Assembly (NCBI RefSeq): GCF_963676685.1
Contig: NC_092344.1
Location: forward strand, 100,160,749 to 100,224,748
Source of the DNA: Mytilus edulis
Taxonomy: Eukaryota > Mollusca > Bivalvia > Mytilida > Mytilidae
DNA: 64,000 nt
Direction of reading: 5' to 3'
The position numbers and the translations under genes are program-made. Below, one piece after another: positions 1-13,900 of the stretch (its first letter is position 1; each line of letters starts with the position of its first letter). A model generated the notes under the pieces. That model worked only from the letters and a program-made list of their open reading frames with translations, had not been told where the DNA came from and did no database searches.

Positions 1-329
1 GTTTATAAACTAAATTCACTGCTTGAATTTCCATCTTCACTGTAAAGAGACACAAAAAGAAATGGCTTAAAATGTCCCATCTCTAAATAGAATAGTCTAT
101 TCAGGACATTGGTCATGATACATGAGGAAAGCAAGCTAGCTATCAGTCATTTAAATTTTACCTTTTAGTGATTTTTTTTCACTGGGATGTTAAATGACCA
201 CCTGTTGATGAGCTCTCACAATACCTATCATACAATTTAAATGGACAAGTTGTGTTGACAATTTTTTATCCAGGTAACACTGTAGGTATTATAATACCCC
301 AAAGGTGATCGGTTAGGCACAGTAAGTTG
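1..329. other. Unassigned AT-rich DNA
   Basis: No open frame, repeat or splice pattern that I recognise before the 32-bp tandem array begins. Confidence 0.5.
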
Positions 330-808
330 TCTGTTGGCAATGCACCCACACATTTGAGACTTATTGTGGCAAAGTACAACACATCTTGATGTATAGTGGC
401 AATGTAACAACACATCTCAAGTGTTGTGTGGCAATGTAGCAACATATCTTAAGTGTTGTGTGGCAATGTAGCAACATATCTTGATTTTTAATGACAATGT
501 AACAACACATCGTAGTTTTTGAAGGCAATGTTACAACACATCTTAGTTGTCTAATGGCAATTAAACAACACATGTAGTTGTCTTAATGGCAATATAACAA
601 CACATCTTAAACCGTTGGCAATGTCACAACACAACCTAGTTGTCTGTTGGCAATGTAACAACAAATCTTAGTTGTCTGTTGGCAATGCAACAACACATAT
701 AAGAAGTCTGGTGGCAATGAAACAACACATCTTGGTTGTCTGGTGACAATGAAACAACACATCTTAAATGTTAATTGGCAGTGTTGCAACCTTTCTTAGA
801 TGCTTTGT
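330..808. repeat. Tandem repeat of about 32 bp, left block
   Basis: About 14 diverged copies of a unit built around GGCAATGTAACAACACATCT, spaced 31-32 bp apart. Short frames across it are translations of the repeat, not genes. The array resumes at 1896, so it was split by the insertion at 809-1895. Confidence 0.9.
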
Positions 809-1895
809 CAGGGTTTCCCCTTGGTCAATTATTTTTTGCCACCTCTTTCCCAAAAATAATATATTTTGCGGCACTTTATTATTTTTTCGCCAAGGAGCAT
901 AAATATATATTTGGTTTAAGATTTTCCTTCTTTCTCCCCCTCCAAAAACAAAGATATGAGATGATCATTTTCTAATTAATTGTTGTCTATGATTATTCTC
1001 TCAAACTTGTCTTATAGTCTACATTGTACAATGAATAAACACTAAACATTTTCTTTTTAAAAGCAAAATTTGTTTTTAACTTACAAGGGGGGAAATTCAT
1101 TATATTTGGAACAACTTTTCTAAAAGAGGGGTCCACTTACTTTTAATAATAAAGAAGAGATAAGTCCAGGTACATAGCAAATTTTTAGGACACATTTTGA
1201 CCATATATTACCAGATAGATGTATAATACATGAAAAAAAGTTTCTTTATAAAATAATAATATGTGCCCTTCGTACTAAGAAGTGGTTTGAAATTGATATC
1301 TCATTAAGGGGTAGTCATACATTGAAGGGTTACCCTCCTTTGAGTGGTTGTTCCCAACCTTTTGATTATATTTCTTTATAACGACAGTTTTCAATTAAAT
1401 ATATCAAAGTCAATGGATAAAGATTTAAGTCGGAGATTTTTCTTGCTTTTGAACATATTTCATCATAACAAGTTTTCCTTTCTGGACTATCGGTAAAAAG
1501 AAAGAGATGTCAAACGTTTGCTTTGAACACGTACACAGTGGTTAATAAATCCTTTGTGTGACATGTGCAGACGCCATTTAACCATATTATTTTGTCAAAC
1601 AATGTAATCAACACCTTTATTAATTAGTCCTTTGTAGACGACAGCTATAAAATGCAATCAGCTGATTATTGATTTTCTGTTTAAAAAATCTTAACGAGTT
1701 CAAGGTCAATACCGAGTATTGTCTGATCAGGTAAAGTCTGATAAATCAAAAAAAATAAAATAAACAAGATGGATGCAATTAAATCGTTAAATATATTTCT
1801 TTCCACAAATTCTTTCGCAAATGATGAATTTTAATCGCCGCAATTATTATTTTTTCGCAAAAAGCGAAAAATGGCGACCGCCAGCCAAAACCCTG
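809..1895. mobile_element. hAT-like non-autonomous element inside the tandem array
   Basis: The 5' end CAGGGTTTCCCCTTGGTC and the 3' end, whose reverse complement is CAGGGTTTTGGCTGGCGG, form imperfect inverted termini. Each side also carries TTATTATTTTTTCGC-like sequence further in. The flanks GCTTTGT and GCTTAGT may be a diverged 7-8 bp target duplication within a repeat unit. Ends of CAGGG type with 8-bp duplications suggest hAT. No transposase frame is left. Confidence 0.62.
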
Positions 1896-2235
1896 CTTAG
1901 TGATAAAGAAACAACACATTTAAGTTATCTGGTGTCAATGCAAAAAAACATTTAAGTTGTCTGGAGGGAATGTAACAATACATCTAAGATGTTTTATGGC
2001 AATGTGGCAACACATCTTAAATGTTTATTGGCAATGTTGCATTGCAACATATCTTAGATGTTTAGTGACCATGTCTTCATTGGAATATAACAACATATTT
2101 TAGTTGTCTTCATAGGAATAGAACAAAATATTTTAGTTGTCTTCATGGAAATAAAACAACATATTTTAGATGTTTGGTGGCAATATAACAACACATCTTA
2201 GTTGTCTGATTGCAATGTAACAAAATGACAAAATC
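1896..2235. repeat. Tandem repeat of about 32 bp, right block
   Basis: Continuation of the array at 330-808, with roughly 10 more units. Units become more diverged towards the right edge. Confidence 0.88.
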
Positions 2236-4938
2236 TTGATTTATATTTATTGGAAATAACATCATTAAAAATTAACCATATAAAAGATAATTACAATGAT
2301 TTGATAAAAGAAAAAATATACAAAGTGGAATGTACATAATAAAATGATATGTATGAAGTTAACATATGATACTTTACATGCATATGTATCTGATATGTGG
2401 ACTGACAACCTATTATATTAAAACAAAACATTATTGCAATTATTTAAAAGAAAAATGTAAAGTTTCAGATGCCAAATGTATAACTGAGCCACAATTCACT
2501 AGACAACTTGGACACCATATTAAAATTTGTCAAGCATTATTATTTCAGCTGCAGAGTTCAAAATAGTAAATATGTAAAATATATAAATTTCAACTATTGG
2601 TAAATCTTTTTGTTAGTTTATTTGTTGACAAGTTACTTTTACTTATTTTTGTTGTCATTCAAATATGAACATACTATTTTATAAATTTGGTGTGACAAAA
2701 GTTTTTTTTCTTGATTTACCTTCATCAGGTATGCTAAAACTCAAAATATTTGTAGCCAAGCGACATTAAATCTATATATTTTATCTGCGATCAAATTTCA
2801 AGATAATTTGTTCATAATTTCTAGAAATCAATAATACTAGATAGAAATACAGGTATATGGTTTAATGTACATGTGTATTCACTCTTGGCTGTAAATGGTA
2901 TAACACATTTTTTTCTATTATAAATATGTACAATATACACTTTAAACATACATTAGAAATCTTATTTATAATCAAGTATCAAGAAATATACTATTTACAA
3001 AAAGCACTTTGATTATAAAATATAAAACTTACCAGTATCACCAATAAATGCATATTGATGACACCCCCCTCCCCCTAAAAATGCCAATACATTTTGATGT
3101 TTCAAGTTCGTTTATCAGATCTACATCATAAACATGTATTTCTTAATAAAAATACATTAGAAAAATGATTAATATGATTGTAAGCTAAAGCGGTACACAG
3201 CACGGCCAACTATGTTGAAACACCAAAGTACTATTTTAATATAGGTACTGAAGATTTGTTGACTTACAATATCATTTAAATCAGTGATTGCAGCAGCAGC
3301 AAATACATAAATTTTAAGTAGTTAAAAAGGTAATTTAATTTATTTTTTATTACATTTTCCTCATTAATGGAAATCTAATATACTATAGTCCTGGCTAACT
3401 ACCACTACTGGGCCTCTTTGTTTTCATCATCCAAAAGTAATCCTTAACATAGCTCTTTTTAAACAAACAGTACTTAAAATAATCTCTCATACAGATTTTA
3501 CTGTTTTAGCTCTCTTTTAACTATCCAAAAATAATCTCAAATACAAATTTGATGCTTTAGCACTTCTTCAACTACATTAAAAAATTTCTAATCAAATGCA
3601 GATTTTCATTATCCAAAATAATCTCATAAACACATTTGAAAGCAAATCTTTCTTTTCTTCACCTCAGAATAATCTCTGTAAAGCTTTAAGCAATATGATA
3701 AGTAATCTCATAAGAGGAAAAAATATAATATAGAAATCTCAAATTTTGGAAGCACTTTTAACATCAAATTTCTTACAACACAGGAATTTATCATATTATG
3801 CTTAATCATAATCTCAAAAATCCAAATCCAAAAGCTGAATAAGTTAAGAATCAAATGAGTCAAAGTAAAAGGAGTATTGATAACAATGTAGTAAATTCTA
3901 GCTACAATATGTACCGTAATATATAATCTCTTAAAAAAAAATACAACACTGAAAAAGATGCCCTTTACAATTGCAAGAATCTCATAAATTAAGGTCACAA
4001 AACATTTTTATAAAAATCTGAAAAAGGCACCAACACATTAACTATTGCATGAATTAAAATATAAAGTACAACATATATCTGACAGTTTTAAAATCTCAAA
4101 TAGTGCAAAATATGCAGAACAAAAATATGCTGGTAAGACTGATAAACTAAAAACAGTCTATTTTTTTTATGTATTTTCAGATTGTAGAGGTTGAATTATA
4201 ATAACAAAATATCATTTTTATGTATAAACATAGTAAACATAAGATAAATTTTCGTTTACACCCGTATCCCTTTAAACAGTTAGTCTAAACGACGACCAGT
4301 TCACCAAAACACATCAATAAACCTATAACTATTTTTTGTAAAGATTTTCAATAAAAGCTCATCTATCAGATCCTAACTTCAAATAATAATCCAATGTTAA
4401 GGTAAAGTGAGATTCTTTGAGGAATGAGTAAATGTTTGCAGATTATAATTTTAACAGATTAATGTAATTATGCAAATAATGATATAATATCTTCTGTGAC
4501 TTCCTAAATAAAAAAAAATAGAGAAAGTGTATATCAGACAGTATTTTCATTCATAAAACAAGCTGGTGTATCTATGGTATATAAATAGATATACATGAAA
4601 ACCTTCATATATTCAGACATATCAGATCTATATAAAAAGAATAAACAATATATAATTTACTCGAAATCATGTAAATTCTTGATTGAAAATAAATGTTGAA
4701 TTATATGTAATGTAAACCTGGCAGCATGATGCAGTATAACATGTATAAACATAAGATATAATTTCATGATAACATTGTCATCTTTACACCATACAAAATG
4801 TATGGGGCATTCAGAATCTGTTATACATATTATATCACAATATATCTAACATTAGAAAGTCAAAACCATTGCTTGAATCTTTCATTCTGTGGTTAATGTG
4901 TATAATGGCACAGGCTTTCAGTGATCATGGTTCAATGA
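2236..4938. other. AT-rich 3' flank of the GPI-anchored protein gene
   Basis: No coding frame that I can support. The first part is unremarkable AT-rich DNA. Around 3420-3720 there is a loose recurrence of AATAATCTCATA-like words. The minus-strand gene's 3' UTR must start at 4938; the first plausible AATAAA on that strand is near 3340, so the UTR could be long. Confidence 0.45.
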
Positions 4939-7900
4939 TCAGTGTATAAATGTCAATAATAATGATAGTATTGATATGATGATGATGGACGGTGTAACAG
5001 CTGCACTTTTGTTTAATATGTAAATTATTGTTGGCTTTCTGTATGGATCTAACCCAGGATCAAATCTCTGTGGGCAATCATCAACTGCAAAACAAAACAA
5101 AATAATCAGAAATCTGGCATCCGTATTGGCTATTGGACTTGTATGATAAAATTAATGATAATAAAAACTGTATTGGTTAAAGTAAATATTGATAAGAGTT
5201 GTAACAGCATTTTTTTGTTATTGAGGTTATCTAAAATTGATTTATTAACATTCAAACATTCATAACGCAATCGCATGTTATTTTCATTTAAAGTCAATTA
5301 TTTAGTCTGTCTGTACAGTGCTTTATCAGATTTTTAAATAGTTATTCATTTTGAAACTCCATTTCGTTCCACAAATTATTGCGAAAAGAAGGTTGTAAAA
5401 GAGAACAATTTGTATATAAAGCTTCCTCCGTGATGATTATTTATTCAAATTACATTATTGTTTCTTGAACAGAAACTTGTGAATCCAAAACAATTCTATT
5501 TCTTTCTAGCACTTCAATATCTGTATCTCATATCAGTACATAAATACTGAAATTGTTCTATGGTATGAAGTTTCAAGTGAAAAATGTTGTAATTTTATTG
5601 AAAATTATCTTGTATCTGATTTTGAGGTTTTTATACTTCAAATCTTTAATTGACATAAACAGTATAATAGAACAATTTATCATCTTGGATTCTTCTTTAT
5701 ATGATAAATGATTTGTGAAGTGTATTCAAACTGTCATTTTGCTCCACAAAATTCCCAACCTATTTACAAACAGTTCACACCATTTTAAATTACAACTTAC
5801 ATAGTCTTTCACTTTCTGTCAGTTTCAAAGCCAGTCCTGTTCCAGGTATTTGAAATGAATCTGCCCTCTGATCTGGCACACATCGTGCGTTCTGAGACCT
5901 TGACATCATAACATCAGTCCAGCTAAGTCGTTCATAAACCTATATAAAATATTTAATATGAAAATGACACTAAAAATAATTTTCAATACAGCTAACATTG
6001 CTGACACTTTAAATGAGATGTTGTAACAGTGAAATAAGATAATCTATGCTACAAGTAGCAATATTTCCAAGAAAAAATTAAAACAGGTTTATCATCATCT
6101 AAAATTTCTCTCTAAAAAAATGATAGTTCAGAATTTTCCTTGAACTTGAAGAGACAAAATAACTAAAATTAAAACACAATTGCTACTGATAGTTATTATT
6201 AGATTAGTATAGAACTTACCCAACATCTAAAATTAGAAATGGCATCTTCCTCATCCCATGTGATTAGGTAAGATTTATAATCTTCCATCCAAAACCCTAC
6301 ACAGGTCAAATCATAATCCGATACATCTGAAATAGATGGTTAAGTTTAACAGATTTGATAAAATACAAATACACTGGTTAAATCAATTCAACAGATGATA
6401 TGCTAGAATTTTAGAAAACATAAACATAAGGAGCAGAAGGAAAATTTTCCAGATATCGGAATTGGGGTGTTATTTTTGCTGGAAATCGGGATTTACACAT
6501 ATCATAAATTAGGAGATAATTGTATTGTATTTTTAGCTCAGACGGCATCACCAATTGATGCTGTCGGAGCTTGAAATACAATATTGTTACCTCCATTCTA
6601 ATGAATCCGACAGGAAACAACATTAAATCATACATCTAAACTAAATTTGTCGACGTTATCCAATCAAAATGAACGTTACAATGGATGTTGCATTAGAATC
6701 AGGAATTGATTACCACCCGTCTCTATTACAAATACAAATACAAATATTTTATTGGCACAAACACAATTACAATAATTGGCAATGGCCCATACAACTGGTA
6801 TACAAATAGTAATAATGCATAGAATATCAATAGGCATATTTAGAACAATATCATCGAACGATATCAATATCATCAACAGTAAATGATTAAAAAAAAATAT
6901 ATCAATTACATAGTTGGTCAAACATATTAAGTATTGAAAATAATGACAATATTAATATGTAATATTATGAACAATGATTATTAGCAATTTTATAGAGTTT
7001 GTTCTGCTTTACGCAGGTTCAAACTGTCTGAGATGAAAGAGGAAGTTAATTTTAGGATTGTGTATGAATTATTATTTAATAAAAAGATTATATTATTTTC
7101 ATGTTTTTGAAATTTTGTAGGATCAACGATTATATTTGAAACTTTATGGTAAAATATGTCCCTCTTAGTTGAGTATTTTTCACAATGTAAAAGAAAATGT
7201 TTTTCATTTTCAATTTGACCAGAATTACATACAGAGCAGTATCTCTCATTTCTGGGAATATTTAGATGTCTCCCTCTTTCAATCATCAGTGTATGAGTGC
7301 TTATACGGATCTTACATATTGAGACTGATCATCATCCATTATAAAATGATAAAATAATATTTTAACACAAAGGATGTCTTGTTGTTACTATGAAATCCGT
7401 AATAAATTTGAATATCAACCTCTAAAATTATCCATTTTAACTCATTGTACATACTGAGGATTCAAAAACAACATTTTACAAAAATAAATGAGTAAAACAG
7501 TTTTTACAAACCATATTCTCCAATGGGACGTCCCCTGTAATCAACAGTTTCACAGTACTCTGCATCTATAGATATTCTGTTCATATCAACAGGACAAGAC
7601 TTTATTTCAGAAACAATGATCCTGCAATCAACCTGTATACGTGGTCTTGGTGTAACACCTCTGATCCTGGTAGCAATCTTCTCACTATCTCTGACAGGCC
7701 ACTGCTCAAAGTTAAATCGTCCTGCTATTGGACAAGGCACTGGAGTAGGTGGGTTCACTGAAATAAAAAAAACAATGTTTTTCATGAACAAGACATTTTA
7801 CAGTTAAAAATACTTTATACAAGAGCTGTCAGAGCGACAGCAAACCGGATTTATTAACATTTATTTGTGTCCTGGCATTTTTCAATATCACAAGAACCAT

Positions 7901-10900
7901 GCATAACTGCTGAATGGTGAAAGTGAAAATCGTCAATATCAAATTTGACCTCCATTTTGTCATCAGTAACAACCTATTAAAATTTGAAAGCTTTGGTTGA
8001 ATGGTTTATGAGTAAATGCAACAATATGACTGGAAACACATTTTTTCAATCTTTCAAGAACCATAACTCCTGAACAGAAAAAGTGAAAATCGCGATTATT
8101 GAAATTGACCTCAATTTTGTCATCAGTAACAACATATTTAAATTTGAAAAGCTTAGATTGAACAGTTCATGAGTAAATACACGGACACGACTGGAAACGC
8201 CATTTTTCAAACTTTCAAGAACCATAACTCCGCAAGGGTAAAAGTCAAAATTGTCATTATTGAACTTGACCTCCATTTTGTCATCAGTAACAACATAGTA
8301 AAATTTTAAAAGCTTTGGTCGAACAGTTGATGAGTAAATCCACAGACAACATTTGGCTGCCGCCCGCACGGACACCCGCCTGCAGTCCATCCTCAAATCA
8401 ATAACCGACATTTTCCTAAAAAAAAAATCCAGTTAAAAATCATACATGAGTTACATTTTAAATGTCACTTTGTTCCCTAAATACAGTGGTCCTTTAAACC
8501 AAACAGACTTATTCTTAAATTTCAACCTGCAAAAGCAAAGACATAAAATGCAGATTATAATAAGAATTAAAGAAACTAGTCAGTTTATGACACGACAGCA
8601 ACCCCTAAAAGACTAATAAAGATGTAACTTGATGAAGTTAGATAAGGAGAGATCTAAGTTTTACATATTTGTGACAATTTCATTTCACGTTATTTTCCTA
8701 CTTGGGAAAATCGCAAAAATAAATCTCTCTTGAAATTAAGTTGGTTTGCAGTATGCAATTGAAAACTTACAAATAAGAACTTCATATTTCCAGTCTGTTT
8801 CATCTCTGTTGTAGGTAAAAGACATCCAACTACAGGTTTCTCTGAATTTCTTCACCATGAAATTTCCTGTGTCTTCATCGGACAGTCTACTGGGTTTACC
8901 TGAATATAAAGTAAAATTATTATAAACACTTAAATCCAGAAGCAAACATTTCACACATATAAAGGAACAGTTTTTGTGAAAATGAGATTAAATTGTAATT
9001 TACAACTTTTTTTCAAATAATAAGGTTAACTTTTCAAAATTATAAGTTTCTTACATATGGTAATTTCATTGAAAAAACATTGTTTAAATAATTGAAGATT
9101 AAGGACATCTTTGCAACACTACGGGTGCCAATTGTGGAGCAGGAACTGCCTATCCTTACTGAGAAACTGAGTACACCAAATTATTTTTAGTGGGATTCAT
9201 ATTGCTTAATCTTTAGTTTTCTTAGTAGTGTTTTGTAGACTGTTATTTTGCCGAGTTCTATTTTAGCATGATGTCTGATTTCACTTATGGTTTTTGATTG
9301 TCTCATTGGTATCTTTTGACCCCTTTTTCCAACATTACAACCCTCAATACATTATGAGCAGCTGGTAATTCAAAGTATATGTTATGATAAATTAAATGTC
9401 TATACATGTACATACCAACTCTGTATCTGATAACACTGTGATGTCTAGGCATTAAATCAAAACATACAAAATCCACTTCACTGAAAATTTAACATAATGA
9501 CTATTCAATACAATTCGATTAAAAAAATACATATATTTACTTTAATTTGATTTGAAGAAATGCCTGCTTTACTGATCATCGTTAAATTTATGTGTGAATC
9601 TTATAGAAAAAGGTTATTAACTTATACACAAAAATTGTATTTACATAAAATTAACATTATCACTGCTCCATGTAAATTAGGTAATAAGTGAGAAATTCAC
9701 ATGAAAAAAAATATATACACAATTGGTAAATATTTTTAAGCAATCACTAAACCATGAAAAGAGGTCAAGAATAAGGGACATTATGCATACAGAAACTTTT
9801 GTAACATTCAAAACCAGATGCTCCGCAGGGCACAGCTTTATACGACCTCAGAGTTCGAACCCTGAACAGTTGGGGCAAGTATGGACACAACATTCAAGCT
9901 TGATACAGCTCTGAATTTGGATTGTGATTAAATAGTTGACACAACATAGGTTTCTGACACAGAATGAATGTGGTCTTAGAACTTAAAAAATTAAACTTAA
10001 AAACTTAAAAATTTTAAATTGGACATTTACCTATTATGGTCCAATACCCAAAATCTAAATACATGGTTAGATTCAGCATATCAAGAACCCCAAGAATTCA
10101 ATTTTTGATGAAATCAAATAAAGTTCAATTTTGGACCCTTAAATAGACCTCAATGTGGACCAATTTGATAACCGGGCCCAAATATCAAAAATTTTAGTTT
10201 AATTTTGGACCACAATTTGGACCAACTTGAAAACAGGGCCAATAATCAACAAAAGTGCACACGCTGAAATGTCTCGCCTTCTATACTATAATCATTGATA
10301 TTATGTTGATAGTCCTAAGTATAAAGTTAAGCTTTATAACAACTGTCACATAAACTTAACATTAACCAAGATAACTAAACAAAGACCAATGAACCTTGAA
10401 AATGAGGTCAAGGTCAGATGAACCATGTCAGGCAGACATGTACAGCTAACAATGCTTCTATACAACATATATAGGTGACCTATTACTTATAGTTTAAGAA
10501 AAATAGACAAAAACACAAAAACTTAACACAGTGCAATGAACCGTGAAAATGAGGACACGGTCAAATAAAACCTGCGCCACTGACATAAAGATCATAAAAT
10601 ATTTCCATACACCAAATATAGTTGACCTATAGCATATAGTATTAGATAAAAAGACCAAAACTCAAAAACTTAACATTGACCACTGAACCATGAAAATGAG
10701 GTCTAGGTCACATGACATCTGCAAGCTAGACATGTACACCTTACAATCATTTCATACAACAAATATAGTAGACCTATTGCATATAATATGAGAAAAACAG
10801 ACCAAAACACAAAAATTTAACTATAACCACTGAACCATGAAAATGAGGTCAAGGTCAGATGACACCTGCCAGTTGGACATGTACACCTTACAGTCCTTCC

Positions 10901-13900
10901 ATACACCGAATATACTAGCCCTATTGCTTATAGTATCTGAGATATGGACTTGACCACCAAAACTTAACCTTGTTCACTGATCCATGAAATGAGGTCGAGG
11001 TCAAGTGAAAACTGTCTGACAGACATAAGAACCTTGCAAGGTACGCACATATGAAATATAGTTATCCTATTACTTATAATAAGAGAAAATTCAACATTAC
11101 AAAAAATTTGAACTTTTTTTTCAAGTGGTCACTGAACCATGAAAATGAGGTCAAGGACATTGGACATGTGACTGACGGAAACTTCGTAACATGAGGCATC
11201 TATATACAAAGTATGAAGCATCCAGGTCTTCCACCTTCTAAAATATAAAGCTTTAAAGAAGTTAGCTAACACCGCCGCCGCCGCCGTAGCCGGATCACTA
11301 TCCCTATGTCGAGCTTTCTGCAACAAAAGTTGCAGGCGCGACAAAAATCTAAGTACATGTTTAGATTCACCATATCAAAGAACCCCAAGAATTCAATTTT
11401 TGTTGAAATCAAACAAAGTTTAATTTTGGACCCCGATTTGGACCAACTTGAAAACTGGGCCCATAATCAAAAATCCAAGTACAGTAAAACCTGTATAAAC
11501 CGGCCGGCTACGGGACTATGAAAAAGGGCCGGTTTGGACAGTGAGCCGGTTTATTCAGGTTTCAGTTTTGACCGGAAGTTGATGACTTGTGACGTCCGAC
11601 ATTTTGCATGTAAAAGTTCTCTCTGATTGTAAATTATATCTGATAAATTAAAATAATTTCACTTCGTTTTTCCTTGTTTGCATTTGCATCATAATGCTCG
11701 CGTTGTTTGGAAATTAATTAGACAAACCGGTTTAGACAGGTAATAATTAATGTAATTAAGAGTATTGGACTTCATAATTAGACCGGAATTCGGAATACAC
11801 AGGGTCCGGTTTACAAATGGTATTTTAACAAAGACTTTGAATGGAAAAATAAGGGACTTTCATTTTCGGCCGGAATGGACAGAAATCCGGTTTATTCAGG
11901 GTCCGGTTTAATCAGGTTTGACTGTACATGTTTAGATTCAGCATATCAAAGAACCCCAAGAATTCAATTTTTGTTAAAAATCAAACTTAGTTTAATTTTG
12001 GACCCTTTGGACCTTAATGTAGACCAATTTGAAAATGGGACCAAAAATTAAGAATCTACATACACAGTTAGATTCGGAATATCAAAGAACTCCAATTATT
12101 CAATTTTTGATGAAATCAAACAAAGTTTAGTTTTGGACCCTTTGGGCCCCTAATTCCTAAACTGTTGGGACCAAAACTCCCAAAATCAATCCCGTCCTTC
12201 CTTTTATGGTCATAAACCTTGTGTTTAAATTTCATAGATTTCTATTTACTTATACTAAAGTTATGGTGCGAAAACCAAGAAAAATGCCTTTTTAGGCCCC
12301 TTTTTGGCCCCTTATTCCTTAACTGTTGGGACCAAAACTCCCAAAATCAATCCCAACCTTCCTTTTGTGTTCATAAACCTTGTGTCAAAATTTCATAGAT
12401 TTCTATTTACTTATACTAAAGTTATTGTGCGAAAACCAAGACAAGAGGCTGTCACAACGACAGCAAACCGGATTTATTAACATTTATTTGTGTCCTGGCA
12501 ATATCACAAGAACCATTACTGATAAATGGTGAAAGTGAAAATCCTCAATATCAAATTTGACCTCCATTTTGTCATCACTATCAACATATTAAAATTTGAA
12601 AAGCTTAGATTGAATGGTTCATGAGTAAATGCAACAACGTGAATGGAAACGCCATTTTACGATCTTTCAAGAACCATAACTCCTGAACGGTAAAAGTCAA
12701 AATCGTCATTATTGAACTTGACCTCTATTTTGTCATCAGTAACAACATATTAAAATTTCAAAAGCTTTGGTTGAATGGTTCATGAGAAAATGCACGGACA
12801 CGACGGGAAACACCATTTTTCAATCTTTCAAGAACCATAACTCCTGAACGGTAAAAGTCAAAATCGTCAATATTGAACTTGACCTCCATTTTGTCATCAG
12901 TAACAGCATATTAAAATTTGGGAAGCTTTGGTAGAACAGTTCATGCATAAATGCACGGACATGACTGGAAACTCCATTTTTCAATCTTTCAAGAACCATA
13001 ACTCATGAACGGTAAAAGTCAAAATTGTCATTATTTAACTTGACCTCCATTCTGTCATCAGTAACAACATATTAAAATTTGGGAAGCATTGGTAGAACAG
13101 TTCATGTGTAAATGCACGGACACGACTGGAAACTCCATTTTTCAATCTTTCAAGAACCATAACTCCTGAACGGTAAAAGTCAAAATCGCCATTATTGAAC
13201 TTGACCTTCGTATAGTTGTCAGTAATAACATATTAAAATTTTAAAAGCTTTGGTTGAACGGTTCATGAGTTAATGCACGGACAACATTTGATTGCCGCCC
13301 GCCGTACATCCCCAAATCAATAACCGACATTTTTGTCACAAAAATCCGGTTAAAAAATGCTTATTTGGGCCCTTTTTTGGCCCCCAATTCCTATACTGTT
13401 GGGACCAAAACTCCCAAAATTAATCTGAAACCTTCCTTTTGTGGTCACCTTGTGTTTAAATTTCATAGATTTCTATTTACTTAAACTAAAGTTATAGTGC
13501 GAAAACTAATGTGTCTTCGGACGACGACGACGCCAACGTCATACTAATATAGGACCGCATTTTTTGCAGTCGTATAAAAAAATTCACACAAGAATACTCT
13601 GTACAAATAAATGATTATGACATATTAATCTGATATATTACCATCTTCCGGCTGTAACTCTAGTCATCATGTATCTTGTTCCTTGGGTCTGTTGACAAGA
13701 ATAATATGTCTCCAGCAGCTCAAACTCGTTTATCTTTGTCTTATATGCAATGTGTGTTTCATTTATAAAAACATCCGACTTGAACTGTTGACCTTGTGTA
13801 AACCATGTGCCAGACATATTCCTTGGCAGTACACATTGTGGTGGTAAGTAGTCTGTAGTTGGAATAACTGCAAAGAGAAAATCAAGTTCAATTACAAAAT

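Larger units (their letters stand above)
9812..13577 (+). mobile_element. Large composite mussel repeat element with two nested insertions
   Basis: It starts CCAGATGCTCCGCAGGGCAC with TTTATACGACC just inside, and ends GCAGTCGTATAAA, giving inverted termini. The body holds degenerate tandem blocks (GTTTAATTTTGGACC and CCTAATTCCTAAACTGTTGG). Just before the end lies a GACGACGACG stretch. It has no long coding frame. Other copies: 19340 onward (left end) and 56530-58613. Two younger elements sit inside it, at 11482-11924 and 12440-13357. Confidence 0.75.

Noticed and set aside
361-789. Two minus-strand frames rich in MCCYI/HCQ motifs
   Set aside because: They are translations of the 32-bp tandem repeat, not proteins.
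7508-7512. Donor GTAAAA at the end of exon 10 of the GPI-anchored protein gene
   Set aside because: Phase does not fit exon 11 (stop after five codons); GTTTGT four bases earlier keeps the frame.
8046-8411. 121-codon minus-strand frame
   Set aside because: Lies wholly in the 161-bp-unit repeat; the same frame is broken in the related copy.
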